DNA from: Candidatus Poribacteria bacterium
GTDB lineage: Bacteria > Poribacteria > WGA-4E > WGA-3G
DNA: 64,000 nt
Assembly: GCA_022819945.1 (NCBI GenBank)
Contig: JAJEGI010000009.1
Span: 62,001-126,000, forward strand
Direction of reading: 5' to 3'
The notes under the pieces were generated by a model that ran no database searches, was not told the DNA's origin, and saw only the letters and a list, made by a program, of their open reading frames with translations. This document shows, piece by piece, positions 9,021 through 18,017 of this stretch. Position 1 is the first letter of the stretch. Every line of letters starts with the position of its first letter. The position numbers and the translations under genes are program-made.

Positions 9021-9902
9021 TTACACCGACCTATGTCCTGCGAAGCCGCGCGGATTTTCAAAAGCATCTACCCATAAATCACACCACGCTTGGTGTTCCG
9101 ACAAGACAGTCTCAGGATCTTTACGGCTGCGCACAATGAAGTCAGGATGCGCCGTCCGTCCAGTATGATGTCCCGTGGTCTGATAGCGCAAATCCAACGA
9201 CCAACGGCACCGGTCGGACGTATTCGGTTCTGAACGGTGCGGCGTGAATCGGCTCAACAAGATAACATCGCCGCGGTAACATTCCAACATGAGCGGTTCG
9301 ACTTCCGGCATCAACTCCGGTTTGATCATCGTCCCACCCTCTTTCTGGTGAATCAGGTACCCTATATCCTCAGTGATACCCGGCAACGCCTGAAGGCACC
9401 CCATCTCTATCGTGCTATCGCCTAACGGCAGCCAACACGTGACGATCTCGGAGCCTTCCGCCTCCGGCATCATGACGCCAGCATCCTGATGCCACGGCAC
9501 ACCCCCTGCCCAACTCGCGTTGCCATCTATAACCGGCGGTTTCGCACGCACATGCTGGATCGGATTGCAGGTAATCTCCGGCCCAACAATACCCTCAATG
9601 ACATCTAAAAGGTTATCGTTCTTCAGAAATTCAAAGATGGCTTTACCGCGGTAGTGCATAATATCCAATCCGCCTGCCATCTCGCCGGACTGTGCCAGCA
9701 ATTTGCCAAATCGCTTATCGAAGGGTTCATTTTCATGCAGGTCTTCGATCTTACCTTCCTGTTTTAAAGCAAGGGCGCGCTCCGAAATCCAATCCGAAAT
9801 CTCGTCAATCACTGGCTGCAGGTCTTCGTGGGTCAAGGCATCTTTAACGATCAACACGCCTTGTGTCCGATAGGTTTCGCACTGTTCTTGCGTGAGTCTC
9901 AT
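9021..9902 (-). CDS. Phytanoyl-CoA dioxygenase (PhyH) family oxygenase
   Basis: A 293-residue Fe(II)/2-oxoglutarate-dependent oxygenase. The iron triad is visible: VPWHQDAG supplies His and Asp, and LSRFTPHRSEPNTSDR supplies the distal His with the downstream Arg that would hold 2-oxoglutarate. Family members hydroxylate lipids, sugars or small metabolites; bacterial paralogues mostly lack known substrates. It is cytoplasmic, with no signal peptide. Divergent from the MDR dehydrogenase at 10111 with a 208-bp spacer. One of three PhyH proteins in the window; the others are at 37.7 and 38.6 kb. Confidence 0.88.
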   Translation of the reverse strand: MRLTQEQCETYRTQGVLIVKDALTHEDLQPVIDEISDWISERALALKQEGKIEDLHENEPFDKRFGKLLAQSGEMAGGLDIMHYRGKAIFEFLKNDNLLDVIEGIVGPEITCNPIQHVRAKPPVIDGNASWAGGVPWHQDAGVMMPEAEGSEIVTCWLPLGDSTIEMGCLQALPGITEDIGYLIHQKEGGTMIKPELMPEVEPLMLECYRGDVILLSRFTPHRSEPNTSDRCRWSLDLRYQTTGHHTGRTAHPDFIVRSRKDPETVLSEHQAWCDLWVDAFENPRGFAGHRSV

Positions 9903-10018
9903 AAGAAATCTCCCCTCTTAAGCGATACAGTTCTGCATCTGAAAGTTATAAAGAAAACGTAAGTCCAAACAACGTGCTGGGCTGCCACTACGTCAAGGAG
10001 CGTCAAAATATCCAGCCC

Positions 10019-10056
10019 ACTTCACCGAACCGCAAGGAATAATTAAAAATATAAAA
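10019..10056. repeat. CCGCAAGGAA leader-type repeat, copy 2
   Basis: CACCGAACCGCAAGGAATAA followed by an A-rich run, in the divergent spacer between the PhyH and MDR genes. It is nearly the same text as copy 1 at 8228. Confidence 0.55.
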
Positions 10057-10110
10057 AATCTTGCAAATATGATAGCATAAGAGAGAAAATTCAACAAGGA
10101 GCATTACGGC

Positions 10111-11115
10111 ATGAAAGGCAAACAGATTATAATGCCAGCGAAGCGTTCAGCAACGCTGGAAGATTTTGAACTTGACGAGACGCTCACACCCAACCAAATT
10201 TTGCTCAAAACGCACTATAGTTTGATTAGTCCCGGCACCGAAGGCGCAGGATATACCGGACTTGAAAGCGGCACGAGGTTTCCGCACGGCTCTGGCTACA
10301 CAGCAATCGGTGAAGTGCTCAAAGTCGGTGAGAACGTAACGAAATGTGCTGTCGGGGATCTCGCCTTCTGTTATAGTCCACACGCCTCCATCGCTAAGAC
10401 AGAAGCGGTGCTTTTAGCATTTAAACCCCCTTTAGATATAGACGAGAAACTGGTGCCTTTCGTCCGAATGGCAACGGTCGCAATGACATCTCTACGGGTA
10501 TCGTCTGCTGAATTCGGAGATACCGTGGCTATTATCGGTTTAGGATTGGTCGGCAACTCCGCATCTCAACTTTTCAATCTGGCAGGCATGAAGGTCATCA
10601 GCATTGAGCGAGTCCCACGCCGCCTTGAAATCGCGCGGCAATGCGGTATCCAGCATCTGATTAATCCTGACGAAGAAGATGTATTGGAACGGGTCATCGC
10701 GTTGACAAACGGCGAAAAAACGGCAGTCACCGTTGAAGCCATCGGAAACCCACGACTCGTAGAGACTGCGTACCAACTGACCGGCAGAAAGGGTGAAGTT
10801 ATCTTACTCGGTTCACCGCGTGGCGAATATGTCACGGATGCAACGGCGATCTTGAACTATAGCCATAGCATCGGTTTAGGCGCGATTACGCTCAGAAGCG
10901 CGCATGAATGGGTCTATCCGACGATGCACTCTGGCGAATCGAAGCATTCCCTTGAACGAAACTCGCGTTTGGTGTATTCGCTCATGTGTGAGGGCAAATT
11001 CAAAGTAGAAGAATTACTGACCCACGTCATTGACCCAGAAGATGCAAAATCCGCCTACGACGGATTGACAGATCGGAAAGATGAATACTTAGGCGTAATC
11101 ATGGACTGGACGTAG
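10111..11115 (+). CDS. Medium-chain dehydrogenase/reductase (zinc-binding ADH-like)
   Basis: A 334-residue MDR-superfamily oxidoreductase with an N-terminal GroES-like domain (1-120) and an NAD(P)-binding Rossmann domain marked by IIGLGLVGNSASQLF (about 144-158). The first catalytic-zinc Cys of classical alcohol dehydrogenases is not present: the equivalent stretch reads HYSLISPGTE, as in the SxxSxGTE subgroup, and no structural-zinc Cys cluster is visible. A zinc-independent mechanism is therefore possible. AAGGAG lies nine bases before ATG 10111. The sulfatase-family gene ends 7 bp downstream in the opposite direction. The substrate is probably a sugar or polyol, by inference from family and neighbourhood only. 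Confidence 0.8.
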   Translation: MKGKQIIMPAKRSATLEDFELDETLTPNQILLKTHYSLISPGTEGAGYTGLESGTRFPHGSGYTAIGEVLKVGENVTKCAVGDLAFCYSPHASIAKTEAVLLAFKPPLDIDEKLVPFVRMATVAMTSLRVSSAEFGDTVAIIGLGLVGNSASQLFNLAGMKVISIERVPRRLEIARQCGIQHLINPDEEDVLERVIALTNGEKTAVTVEAIGNPRLVETAYQLTGRKGEVILLGSPRGEYVTDATAILNYSHSIGLGAITLRSAHEWVYPTMHSGESKHSLERNSRLVYSLMCEGKFKVEELLTHVIDPEDAKSAYDGLTDRKDEYLGVIMDWT

Positions 11116-11122
11116 TGCTTCA

Positions 11123-12478
11123 TTATTGCCATCGCTCTTGAAATTGGGCAACCATTGCTTCAGGGGCACCGTGCTGTGCCAAAAAGTCCAAAAATGCTTG
11201 GTAGAGCCGACGTGCCTCCGCCGTATCCGATTCAAATCGATTGTTCAACTGTTCCGGATCAGATGGTAAATGGAACAAAGACTTTGGGGCACCTCGGTTT
11301 TCTAAAAGCAGAGACCAAGTGCCATCGGTGATGCTGCCGTGCGGACTGCCACCGTCAGGACTCCATCCACCGACCCAAGCACCGTGCGTAACAGCGTATT
11401 CACGTCCGGTGTCCGTATCTCCCATAATAACAGGGAGGAGACTGTTGCCCTCTACCTGTGCCCCGCGTTCCGCGCCGAACACATCTATAACAGTCGCGGG
11501 AATATCAGCGATACTCGCAAGCGCATTGGTATGGCGTGGTGTCGCATCTGGATGATAAACCAGCAGCGGAATGTGAACAATCTCCTCATACATGCTCAGA
11601 TTCTTGGCAAGCAGTCCGTGTTCACCCAATAGAAAACCGTGATCCGCCATAAAAATCACCATCGTGTTTTCCATCAAATCCATATAGTCAATTTTCCGTA
11701 AAAGCTGCCCGATCCAATTGTCAACAAGCGACGCTTCCGCACGATAGAGCGCATTGAGGCGTTCCGTCTCGCGTTCATTCATCGGGTTTGGACCGTAAGG
11801 CGGATAAATCGGTTCCGGTCCGTCGTAATCACTCGCATCAAAACGTTTTAAGTACCATTCCGGAGCATCCCACGGTTCGTGTGGATCAAAGGTATCCACC
11901 ATCAAATAGAAGTTTTCATGTTGATAGTTCCGTTCCAGCCAATCGCAAGCCGTTTGCACTGTCTGTGCGACGAAAGTGTCCTCCTCGGTCTGCCGAAAAT
12001 CCGTATTTCTAATATGGTTTCCGAGACCGGCGGGTAACCTATTCGGGTGTGTCCGTGTATATTCGCGATAGCGTAATGCGTCTTGAGATTCATAATCGTA
12101 CGGATGTGTCTCCAAGCAATCGCCTTCCTGCCCGCGAATCCACTTCCATCCGGTGAAACCACGATTGTAAAAAAAGCCGTTGTTGATATGGTGGGGTGTA
12201 TCCGCAATCATCATACTGACAATGCCAGCCTTCGTTAAATCCGTCGCAATGACAGGCACATCGCGTTTGAGGGGTTCCCAGCCGCGTCGGCAAATGCTGA
12301 CCTGTCCTGTCACCAAATCCCCTCGAATCGGCACAGTGGGGTAACTACACACGTAGGCTTTGTCAAAAACGACACACTTCTCAGCGAAGGCGTTTAGGGA
12401 CGGTGTGTATCCTTTTTCGCCATAAATAGCGAGGTTATCGCGTCGAAACGTATCTGAAATAATGTGGATAATGTTCAT
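11123..12478 (-). CDS. Sulfatase-family hydrolase with Thr at the nucleophile position
   Basis: A 451-residue alkaline-phosphatase-superfamily protein with sulfatase layout: N-terminal NIIHIISDTFRRD for metal binding, FMADHGFLLGEHG in the middle and a C-terminal subdomain. The formylglycine motif C-x-P-S-R is replaced by TVPIR (48-52) in front of GDLVTG, so the residue normally converted to formylglycine is Thr48; Cys44 is four residues upstream. Thr or Ser nucleophiles occur in phosphodiesterase branches of the superfamily, so this may hydrolyse a phosphate ester or phosphodiester and not a sulfate. No signal peptide is evident, so it is likely cytoplasmic. Converges with the MDR gene. Contrast the canonical sulfatase at 57381. 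Confidence 0.85.
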   Translation of the reverse strand: MNIIHIISDTFRRDNLAIYGEKGYTPSLNAFAEKCVVFDKAYVCSYPTVPIRGDLVTGQVSICRRGWEPLKRDVPVIATDLTKAGIVSMMIADTPHHINNGFFYNRGFTGWKWIRGQEGDCLETHPYDYESQDALRYREYTRTHPNRLPAGLGNHIRNTDFRQTEEDTFVAQTVQTACDWLERNYQHENFYLMVDTFDPHEPWDAPEWYLKRFDASDYDGPEPIYPPYGPNPMNERETERLNALYRAEASLVDNWIGQLLRKIDYMDLMENTMVIFMADHGFLLGEHGLLAKNLSMYEEIVHIPLLVYHPDATPRHTNALASIADIPATVIDVFGAERGAQVEGNSLLPVIMGDTDTGREYAVTHGAWVGGWSPDGGSPHGSITDGTWSLLLENRGAPKSLFHLPSDPEQLNNRFESDTAEARRLYQAFLDFLAQHGAPEAMVAQFQERWQ

Positions 12479-12516
12479 ATTAATGTCTCCATGTTGTTTC
12501 CAAATCTAAGAAGAAA

Positions 12517-12585
12517 ATGGTTGTCGGCTATCGGTTGTCAGAAACCTCTTCCGATGGCTGACTGCCGATGGCTAATTCTATCATA
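12517..12585. repeat. Heptad-repeat intergenic element, copy 3 (diverged)
   Basis: Two arms made of GGTTGTCGGCTATCGG- and CCGATGGCTGACTGCC-like units flank a CAGAAACCTCTT core, which is the reverse complement of the AAGAGGTTTC core in copy 1. The element runs into the stop codon of the O-antigen-ligase-like gene. Confidence 0.5.
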
Positions 12586-13969
12586 CACCCTCTTCGGTTT
12601 CTAATGAAGTCTTTTCGCGAGAAGCCATCTGCACGACAGCCGGTAGCAGTCCGTAGATGCACCAGAAAGGTACCCCAACGGCATCGCCGTTCAAGAGGTT
12701 ATTCACCGTGAAATGCACCATCAATGAAATCTCTGCTGCCATCAATCCGATGACGATAGCACGGTAAAAGCCGTCGTCTATCGTTTTGAGTGCCCGAAAT
12801 CCGTAACGTAAAAATGCGAGATTCAGCCATACCCATACACCCAATCCAACGATCCCCAATTCCGCCATCACTTGAAGGTATTCACTGTGTGCCCCGAGTT
12901 GATACTGTGCTGTGTAACTTCCAACGAGTGCCACATCTTCCTCATAAAGCATCGCGAACGCACCATAACCTTTCCCCAAAATCGGACTTTCAAGGAACAT
13001 CACAAACGCTTGTCCCCACCGCAGGAGACGCGCCCTGTTTGAAGCATAACCCAAATCCACTGTGGACACAATCCGTTCAACAAATATGTTATAGATGCTC
13101 GGTAGACTCAGACACGCCAACAAGATGAGGCACGCGGCACCCATAAACAGAATTTTTTTGTGCGTAACGCCTCTTCCGAGTTGCAGCAGCATAAAGCCGA
13201 CTGCAACAATGACCGAAAGCCAGACCCCACGTGAAAAGCACATCAAAAGTCCCACACTGAAACAGATGAACCATGCCGTCCATAACACGCGATCGTACCG
13301 ACTGTTGTCAAATAGCAGACGGCTCAGACAAATTAGAAAGAAGATAGCAGTGAAGGCACCGTAAACAGAGTAATTCGTAAATGGGGCACTCCGATAAGCA
13401 CTCGTCCACTGCCACGCGTCAATATGGTAAATCAGGACAATAATCGTCCAGATAACAGCAACAGCAGCGGAAGGAAAGATGGCGATAAACAACCGCTTCA
13501 GAGCAGTTCTGTTTTGGATAACAGCATGCACGATTACGCTAAATAGCATGTACATTGTCGCACGAAACGCCCCTTTGAGTGTACCAAAGAGATCGGGCGT
13601 GTTGATTGCTGAAAGAAAAGTGATGAGGATATAGAAGCAGAGCGGGACGAAGAAAGGGAAAGGATCTTCCGACTTCTCTTTTCGGAGCACGCGATCCACT
13701 ATTTTTTTCACGCAGTAAACCGCGACCAGCATGCCTAATAACGGCTCTGTGGGTGTCTGGATCTCAAAGCGACCGGGGAGGATATAACGGAATGAAAACG
13801 GCAGGGCAATTAATAGCAGATAAACGGCGAGCTCCATGCCGAGGAAAACGAAAGCACCGGTTACAACCAATAAACTGAAGAGTGGAAACGGAGTGTCCGA
13901 GTAACCTCCGATAACGCCACCGACCACAAGACAGATGAAAAAGGGGAGGATTCGCTTGCCAAATTTCAA
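12581..13969 (-). CDS. O-antigen ligase-like (Wzy_C family) membrane protein
   Basis: A 462-residue protein with about eleven to twelve membrane segments and a large periplasmic loop around residues 290-360 carrying FLESPILGKGYGAF and a downstream HSEYLQVMAELG motif; these are hallmarks of the O-antigen ligase/polymerase family (Wzy_C). Such proteins join or polymerise lipid-linked glycans at the periplasmic face of the inner membrane. TTG 13969 gives MKFGKRILPF, with a weak ribosome site; an internal start is possible. It fits functionally with uppS and the nucleotidyltransferase, though it is not in their operon. Ligase, polymerase or protein O-glycosyltransferase roles cannot be separated by eye. 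Confidence 0.8.
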   Translation of the reverse strand: MKFGKRILPFFICLVVGGVIGGYSDTPFPLFSLLVVTGAFVFLGMELAVYLLLIALPFSFRYILPGRFEIQTPTEPLLGMLVAVYCVKKIVDRVLRKEKSEDPFPFFVPLCFYILITFLSAINTPDLFGTLKGAFRATMYMLFSVIVHAVIQNRTALKRLFIAIFPSAAVAVIWTIIVLIYHIDAWQWTSAYRSAPFTNYSVYGAFTAIFFLICLSRLLFDNSRYDRVLWTAWFICFSVGLLMCFSRGVWLSVIVAVGFMLLQLGRGVTHKKILFMGAACLILLACLSLPSIYNIFVERIVSTVDLGYASNRARLLRWGQAFVMFLESPILGKGYGAFAMLYEEDVALVGSYTAQYQLGAHSEYLQVMAELGIVGLGVWVWLNLAFLRYGFRALKTIDDGFYRAIVIGLMAAEISLMVHFTVNNLLNGDAVGVPFWCIYGLLPAVVQMASREKTSLETEEGV

Positions 13970-14035
13970 ATTTCAGTGGTTCAAGGACTTACCAAGTTTC
14001 CGAGATTAAAACCTCGCTTTTCGCAGCAGTGGCTA

Positions 14036-14091
14036 TCATATACCTCAGAAACCTCTTTAACTGATAACCAATAACCGATAACTGAAAACTA
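14036..14091. repeat. Heptad-repeat intergenic element, copy 4
   Basis: CAGAAACCTCTTTAACTG core followed by 7-bp units ATAACCA, ATAACCG and ATAACTG. The unit array ends in the stop codon (TAG on the minus strand) of the gene at 14089. Confidence 0.6.
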
Positions 14092-14775
14092 AAATCGCAT
14101 TTTCACACCGAGTCCGATTGCCGTGCCATCTAAAATCAGATTAAGCGGTGTCGTACCTGTTGTCTCTATTGTTTTGAGTATCCGCTTCAATTCAAAATTG
14201 AGTGCGAGGTTATATTCCCACTGAATCAGTTCAGCACCGATGAGGACATACCCAGTTGGACCCGGGGAACTGTCGTCGAAACTGATACCTTGTTGTTCAA
14301 TCAGCTCCACCGCGCTGCCGCTAAAATCTGTTCCTAAAAAACCGATACCACCCCCCAAATAGATCGGGAAAAATTCGGACAACAGAACGGGTCGGTAGAT
14401 GAGCTGATATGAAACTGGAATAAGTGTGGTAGAGAGGTTCGCAGAGGTAGGCGGTGGAATCTCAAGTTCCATCTGCCAATAGCCGATCTCAAAACGTGAA
14501 TCCAATTCTGGCGTATGTTCAAATACAGCCGAAAGCGTAGGCAACAATGCACTCGGAACCCGAGAAACCCCGACGCTCTGAAGAATATCAGTCAAGCCGC
14601 CTAACTCCGGTTTGTATGAAAACAGGGAGAATTGAAACGATGGGAAGCGAAAATGTTCGCTCAAAAAATCTCGGACAGGTGAGGGGCGCAAGGGCGGACT
14701 ATCGACAGCATCCGCTGCTATTAGACAAGGAGTCAGGAGCAGAAAAGACATGAAACATGCAAAAATCAGACGCAT
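14089..14775 (-). CDS. Probable outer-membrane beta-barrel protein of unknown function
   Basis: A 228-residue protein with a clear signal peptide (MRLIFACFMSFLLLTPCLIA, cut about residue 20). The rest alternates short amphipathic strands (ELDSRFEIGYWQMELEIP, LSTTLIPVSYQLIYRP, LGGGIGFLGTDF) typical of small outer-membrane barrels, and the last residue is Phe (GVKMRF), as in proteins recognised by the BAM machinery. No specific family is recognised. It follows the OmpA-like lipoprotein gene on the same strand after a 94-bp spacer holding a GC-rich palindrome. A structural or porin-like role is inferred. Confidence 0.65.
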   Translation of the reverse strand: MRLIFACFMSFLLLTPCLIAADAVDSPPLRPSPVRDFLSEHFRFPSFQFSLFSYKPELGGLTDILQSVGVSRVPSALLPTLSAVFEHTPELDSRFEIGYWQMELEIPPPTSANLSTTLIPVSYQLIYRPVLLSEFFPIYLGGGIGFLGTDFSGSAVELIEQQGISFDDSSPGPTGYVLIGAELIQWEYNLALNFELKRILKTIETTGTTPLNLILDGTAIGLGVKMRF

Positions 14776-14820
14776 AAAGAGAGAGTCCTTATCCGACAGG
14801 TGCTGTCGGAATCAATATAA

Positions 14821-14856
14821 CAACGGTGGGCGGGCAAAGGACCCGCCCCGACGTTG
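14821..14856. repeat. GC-rich palindrome between envelope genes
   Basis: GGGCGGG (14828-14834) pairs with CCCGCCC (14842-14848), and CAACG (14821-14825) with CGTTG (14852-14856), giving a two-part stem. There is no T run on either strand, so it looks more like a dispersed repeat than an intrinsic terminator, though it could attenuate transcription. Confidence 0.5.
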
Positions 14857-14869
14857 GAATATAGTGCGG

Positions 14870-15742
14870 CTACATCATCGCGCCTGCGGGGAGCAGAATG
14901 ACTTCAACCCTGCGATTCATCGCTCGGCCTGCAGCAGTGTTTTGCGGGGCGATAGGTTTCGTGTGCGCCATGCCAACTGCCTCAATTCTGCCAGCATCAA
15001 TACCTTTGGATTTCAGATATTTTACCGCTGAGTTGGCGCGTGACTGCGAGAGGTCCCAGTTGCTTCTGTGACTGCCGCGCAGCACCGGCGTGCCATCGGC
15101 ATGACCGACGACCACGATCTTTGCATCTGATGCCATGAGTTGATCAGCAACGCCATCAAGCGTCTCTTTCGCTTTGCTGGATAAACCTGTCTGCCCACTG
15201 CCGAAGTTAACAGTAGCCACCAGTGTCGGTTTTGCGGAAGCCTTCATATCCACCATGGCAACCTTTTCCTGCAAAGCCATAAGATCAGATTGTATCTGCT
15301 TTATCGCTGTGCCGTTAGATTTACCGGCTGCGCCTACAGCATCAATCTGTTTTTGCAAGTCGGCATCTCCGCTTTTCGCAGCATCCATCGCCTCGTTGCC
15401 TTTCATGTCAATAACCTTCGTTAGATCGGCACGGAGTTGGGCATCCCCTTCTTTGGCTTTTTGCTCTGCAGCAGTGATCGAGTCAGCATCACCTTGCTGG
15501 GACGCGGCAATCGCTTCATCCTTCGCTCTGGAGATTGCCTCTGCCGTATCTTGACTATGCTGATCGACTTTGCCCTCTAACATCGTGATTTTGGTTGACA
15601 TGTCAGAGTTAGTCTGCTCCATTTGCGAGACATGTTCATTCTTCCACATTTCAAACTCTGCTTGGTTTAACTTGCCGCAGCTACTAACAACAAGCACAAC
15701 TCCGAGAAGAGCGATAATTGTGAAAGCGGTTCTACTTAGCAT
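14870..15742 (-). CDS. OmpA-family lipoprotein with coiled-coil linker
   Basis: A 290-residue envelope protein. The N-terminus is a lipoprotein signal with lipobox VVSSC, making Cys22 the lipidated residue. Residues about 30-160 are Ala/Gln/Asp-rich with repeated KxxDAQLRAD-like stretches and should form a long coiled coil. The C-terminal OmpA domain (about 170-285) has GHADGTPV, LSQSRANSAVKYL and GRAMNRRVEVIL, the peptidoglycan-binding pattern. It probably tethers the outer membrane to the cell wall. AGGAGG precedes ATG 15742. It is followed by the barrel gene at 14089, so the pair may be co-expressed. Residues 65-115 contain several similar KxGDA-type segments, suggesting growth by internal duplication. 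Confidence 0.88.
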   Translation of the reverse strand: MLSRTAFTIIALLGVVLVVSSCGKLNQAEFEMWKNEHVSQMEQTNSDMSTKITMLEGKVDQHSQDTAEAISRAKDEAIAASQQGDADSITAAEQKAKEGDAQLRADLTKVIDMKGNEAMDAAKSGDADLQKQIDAVGAAGKSNGTAIKQIQSDLMALQEKVAMVDMKASAKPTLVATVNFGSGQTGLSSKAKETLDGVADQLMASDAKIVVVGHADGTPVLRGSHRSNWDLSQSRANSAVKYLKSKGIDAGRIEAVGMAHTKPIAPQNTAAGRAMNRRVEVILLPAGAMM

Positions 15743-16202
15743 GGGTTCCTCCTAATTCTTTACAACAATTTAAGGCGTCGCTTGCGAACCGGTATTAAAA
15801 CATCGGTTTTCAAGATACGCAAAAAAATTAATGGATTCTATTTCTTTGGAATTCTTCTCAAATCCCGTTTTGAACGTATGTATGCAAACAGAATAATTAC
15901 CTGCGCGCAGACAACAGTTTTCTATGCCCGAAACTGCATCGCGAACTTGCAAAATATGGGAGACCTGCAAGCAATTTATCCTCACAAGCACTTCTAATAT
16001 AAATTATATCACTTTTCTCCAAAAAAAGTCAAAAGTTTTTTTCAAACGTGTTAAAAAGCGCGAATCAGATGCTAAAAGACCCTTGATTTTTGATGCAAAA
16101 TAAGGTAAAATGCAGTATCCATTCTTTTTACAAACTGACTATAGTCAACATACTTTGTCGCGCGTTAAGACCACTTATCACAGATTAGGAACTACGAACA
16201 GC
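15743..16202. other. Long AT-rich divergent spacer
   Basis: About 460 bp between the OmpA-like gene and the preferred start of the M48 gene. I see no convincing coding sequence or RNA gene. It holds AT-rich stretches and, at its right end, a candidate promoter (16083-16111). Confidence 0.5.
16083..16111 (+). promoter_or_regulatory. Candidate promoter for the M48 protease gene
   Basis: TTGATT (16083-16088) and TAAAAT (16106-16111) are separated by 17 bp. The -10 box covers the upstream candidate start codon at 16110, which argues for translation from ATG 16203 instead. Confidence 0.45.
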
Positions 16203-17555
16203 ATGGGACAGATAAGCATCATCCTCATCGCAGGTTTACTCTTTCTTTTCTCCTTTGAACCCCCGCAGACAAACATAAACATCAGCGATATGCAGGTGGT
16301 TCTATGGACAATTGTATTAACAGGGGTTCCTGTGCTCATCACGTGCTTTGTGACATCGTATGTCGCGCGAACTTTCCCAGCAGACAAAGAGGAAAACCTA
16401 CCTAAACTCTATCACCTGCGGCGTTTTATGATTGTTTTTGAGTGTATGAGTTTAGCGGCGTACTTATGTAATCTATACTTGCTGAATTTGCCCGCTTTAA
16501 TCAATAAACACTTCGCATTTTTCACAATGGAGCACTTACGCCAAACACTCGCGTTGCTTCCGCTTCTGATCGGGCTTATTTGTATCCGACTGGCGTTCTA
16601 TCAAGTGAACCGACCTCGACCGGGACATTACCGAGAGATTACCGCACTTCAATTCAAGTTTCTACTCTTTCCATTGCTGCCGATGTTTGTTTACTTCGCT
16701 GCAATAGACGCTGTCCAGTGGCTGCCCTATTCAGCGAAAGTGTTCATTTTCGAGCGACCCTATGTACTAATAGGGTTGATCTTGCCTGTAATCGCATCCG
16801 CTTATATCCTCGCACCGTTACTCATGCAGTTTCTATGGAAAACAGAGCCCCTGGCGGTGGGTTCGGCATTGAAAGGAAAGTTGGACCAACTGACAAGACA
16901 GAGTGGTATCAAATATCGGGACATTGTTGTGTGGCAAACCGGTTCATTGTCGATCGCAAACGCCGCAGTTGCGGGGACCTTTCCATGGAACCGAAGAATT
17001 TTTTTGACAGACGCACTTCTCGAATACTTTACGGATGAAGAAATCGAGACTGTCGTTGCCCATGAACTCGGACATATTCACTACAGACACATTCCGACAT
17101 ACATGCTTTTTTCGCTCTTCTATCTATTGAGTTATCCCTTCTTCTATGTCTTGGTTGAGGAACCGTTGGTAACATACTTCGGAGGCTCACAAATCCTGCC
17201 GACGTTATGCTGGCTAACTTTTCTAATCGTCTACTTCGTGTTCATCTTTCGGTATTTGTCGAGACGCTGTGAACATCAAGCAGACCTATATGCCGCTGCA
17301 CTTACAGCGAAACCCGAAGCATTCAAAACAGCGTTAATGAAACTCGCAGTGCTAAATTCAGTCCCGAAATCAATTCGACGATTTTTTGAGATGTTCAACA
17401 CACACCCGTCTATCCATCGACGGATTGATTTCATCAATCAGTGGATAGAACGGCGCCCCACAATCCAACGTTATGAAAATTATCTGCTTGAAGTCAAAAT
17501 TTTAATCGCACTGCTCCCAGTATTCGGCATTCTCGTATTCATGCTGTTCCGATAG
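16203..17555 (+). CDS. M48-family membrane zinc metalloprotease
   Basis: About 450 residues with at least six membrane segments and a cytosolic catalytic domain carrying VVAHELGHIHYRH (zinc ligands His-Glu-x-x-His) and the third ligand Glu in SRRCEHQADLYAA. The layout matches Ste24/HtpX-type M48 peptidases, which trim or clear membrane proteins. The long N-terminal membrane part, with the HELGH motif only in the second half, resembles Ste24 more than HtpX. ATG 16110 would add 31 polar residues and has a close AAGG, but it overlaps the candidate -10 box, so I prefer ATG 16203 (MGQISIILIAG). It stands alone, convergent with the ZapA-like gene. Confidence 0.85.
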   Translation: MGQISIILIAGLLFLFSFEPPQTNINISDMQVVLWTIVLTGVPVLITCFVTSYVARTFPADKEENLPKLYHLRRFMIVFECMSLAAYLCNLYLLNLPALINKHFAFFTMEHLRQTLALLPLLIGLICIRLAFYQVNRPRPGHYREITALQFKFLLFPLLPMFVYFAAIDAVQWLPYSAKVFIFERPYVLIGLILPVIASAYILAPLLMQFLWKTEPLAVGSALKGKLDQLTRQSGIKYRDIVVWQTGSLSIANAAVAGTFPWNRRIFLTDALLEYFTDEEIETVVAHELGHIHYRHIPTYMLFSLFYLLSYPFFYVLVEEPLVTYFGGSQILPTLCWLTFLIVYFVFIFRYLSRRCEHQADLYAAALTAKPEAFKTALMKLAVLNSVPKSIRRFFEMFNTHPSIHRRIDFINQWIERRPTIQRYENYLLEVKILIALLPVFGILVFMLFR

Positions 17556-17603
17556 CAGGCAAACCCGATACTTCAAATCTATAAAAAGTGCTACTATAAC
17601 GCC

Positions 17604-17945
17604 TTAATCGGGAGTTTGTGCCTCGCCAGCATCTTCAGGAACGGGTGGCGGTTCCAGTTCCGGATCCTCTTCAATCGCAAATTGTAACCGCTCTACCATC
17701 CGGTGCAACGGCAATTCAAACTTTTCTTGAAGACGACGTTTTTCATCAGCGATATGGAAGGCGACGAGCAACGGAACCCTCGCTTCGTCAAAACCTCTTC
17801 TGAGATAGGATTCAACTAAACTTTTGACATATTCGATCAATTCAGCAATCGCTTCCGCTGTTAATTCCTCAGTCGGTTTGATAGTATAAGGTGTGCCGAG
17901 GATAACGAATCGGATCGGCTTAAATTCTTGTTCTTGCTGTTCCAT
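17604..17945 (-). CDS. zapA: ZapA-like cell-division protein
   Basis: A 113-residue protein whose first half (RFVILGTPYTIKPTEE) matches the N-terminal beta region of ZapA, followed by a helix with LIEYVKSLVES and VAFHIADEKRRLQEK, the segment that resembles the ALNIADEL core of the family. A Pro/Glu-rich acidic tail of about 20 residues follows. ZapA stabilises FtsZ filaments at midcell. The region from about 45 to 65 differs from the textbook family, so this is a motif-level call. It lies 67 bp upstream of aroE on the same strand. Confidence 0.6.
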   Translation of the reverse strand: MEQQEQEFKPIRFVILGTPYTIKPTEELTAEAIAELIEYVKSLVESYLRRGFDEARVPLLVAFHIADEKRRLQEKFELPLHRMVERLQFAIEEDPELEPPPVPEDAGEAQTPD

Positions 17946-18017
17946 TATGTTGTTATTGACCCCTTTCGTATTTCTTAGAGACCAGACAAAATTATAATAA
18001 AAATTAATCTACAACGC

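Noticed and set aside
15770..15997. Opposed reading frames of about 70 codons in the OmpA/M48 spacer
   Set aside because: No ribosome site, biased composition of AT-rich DNA, overlapping on both strands, and no recognisable motif.
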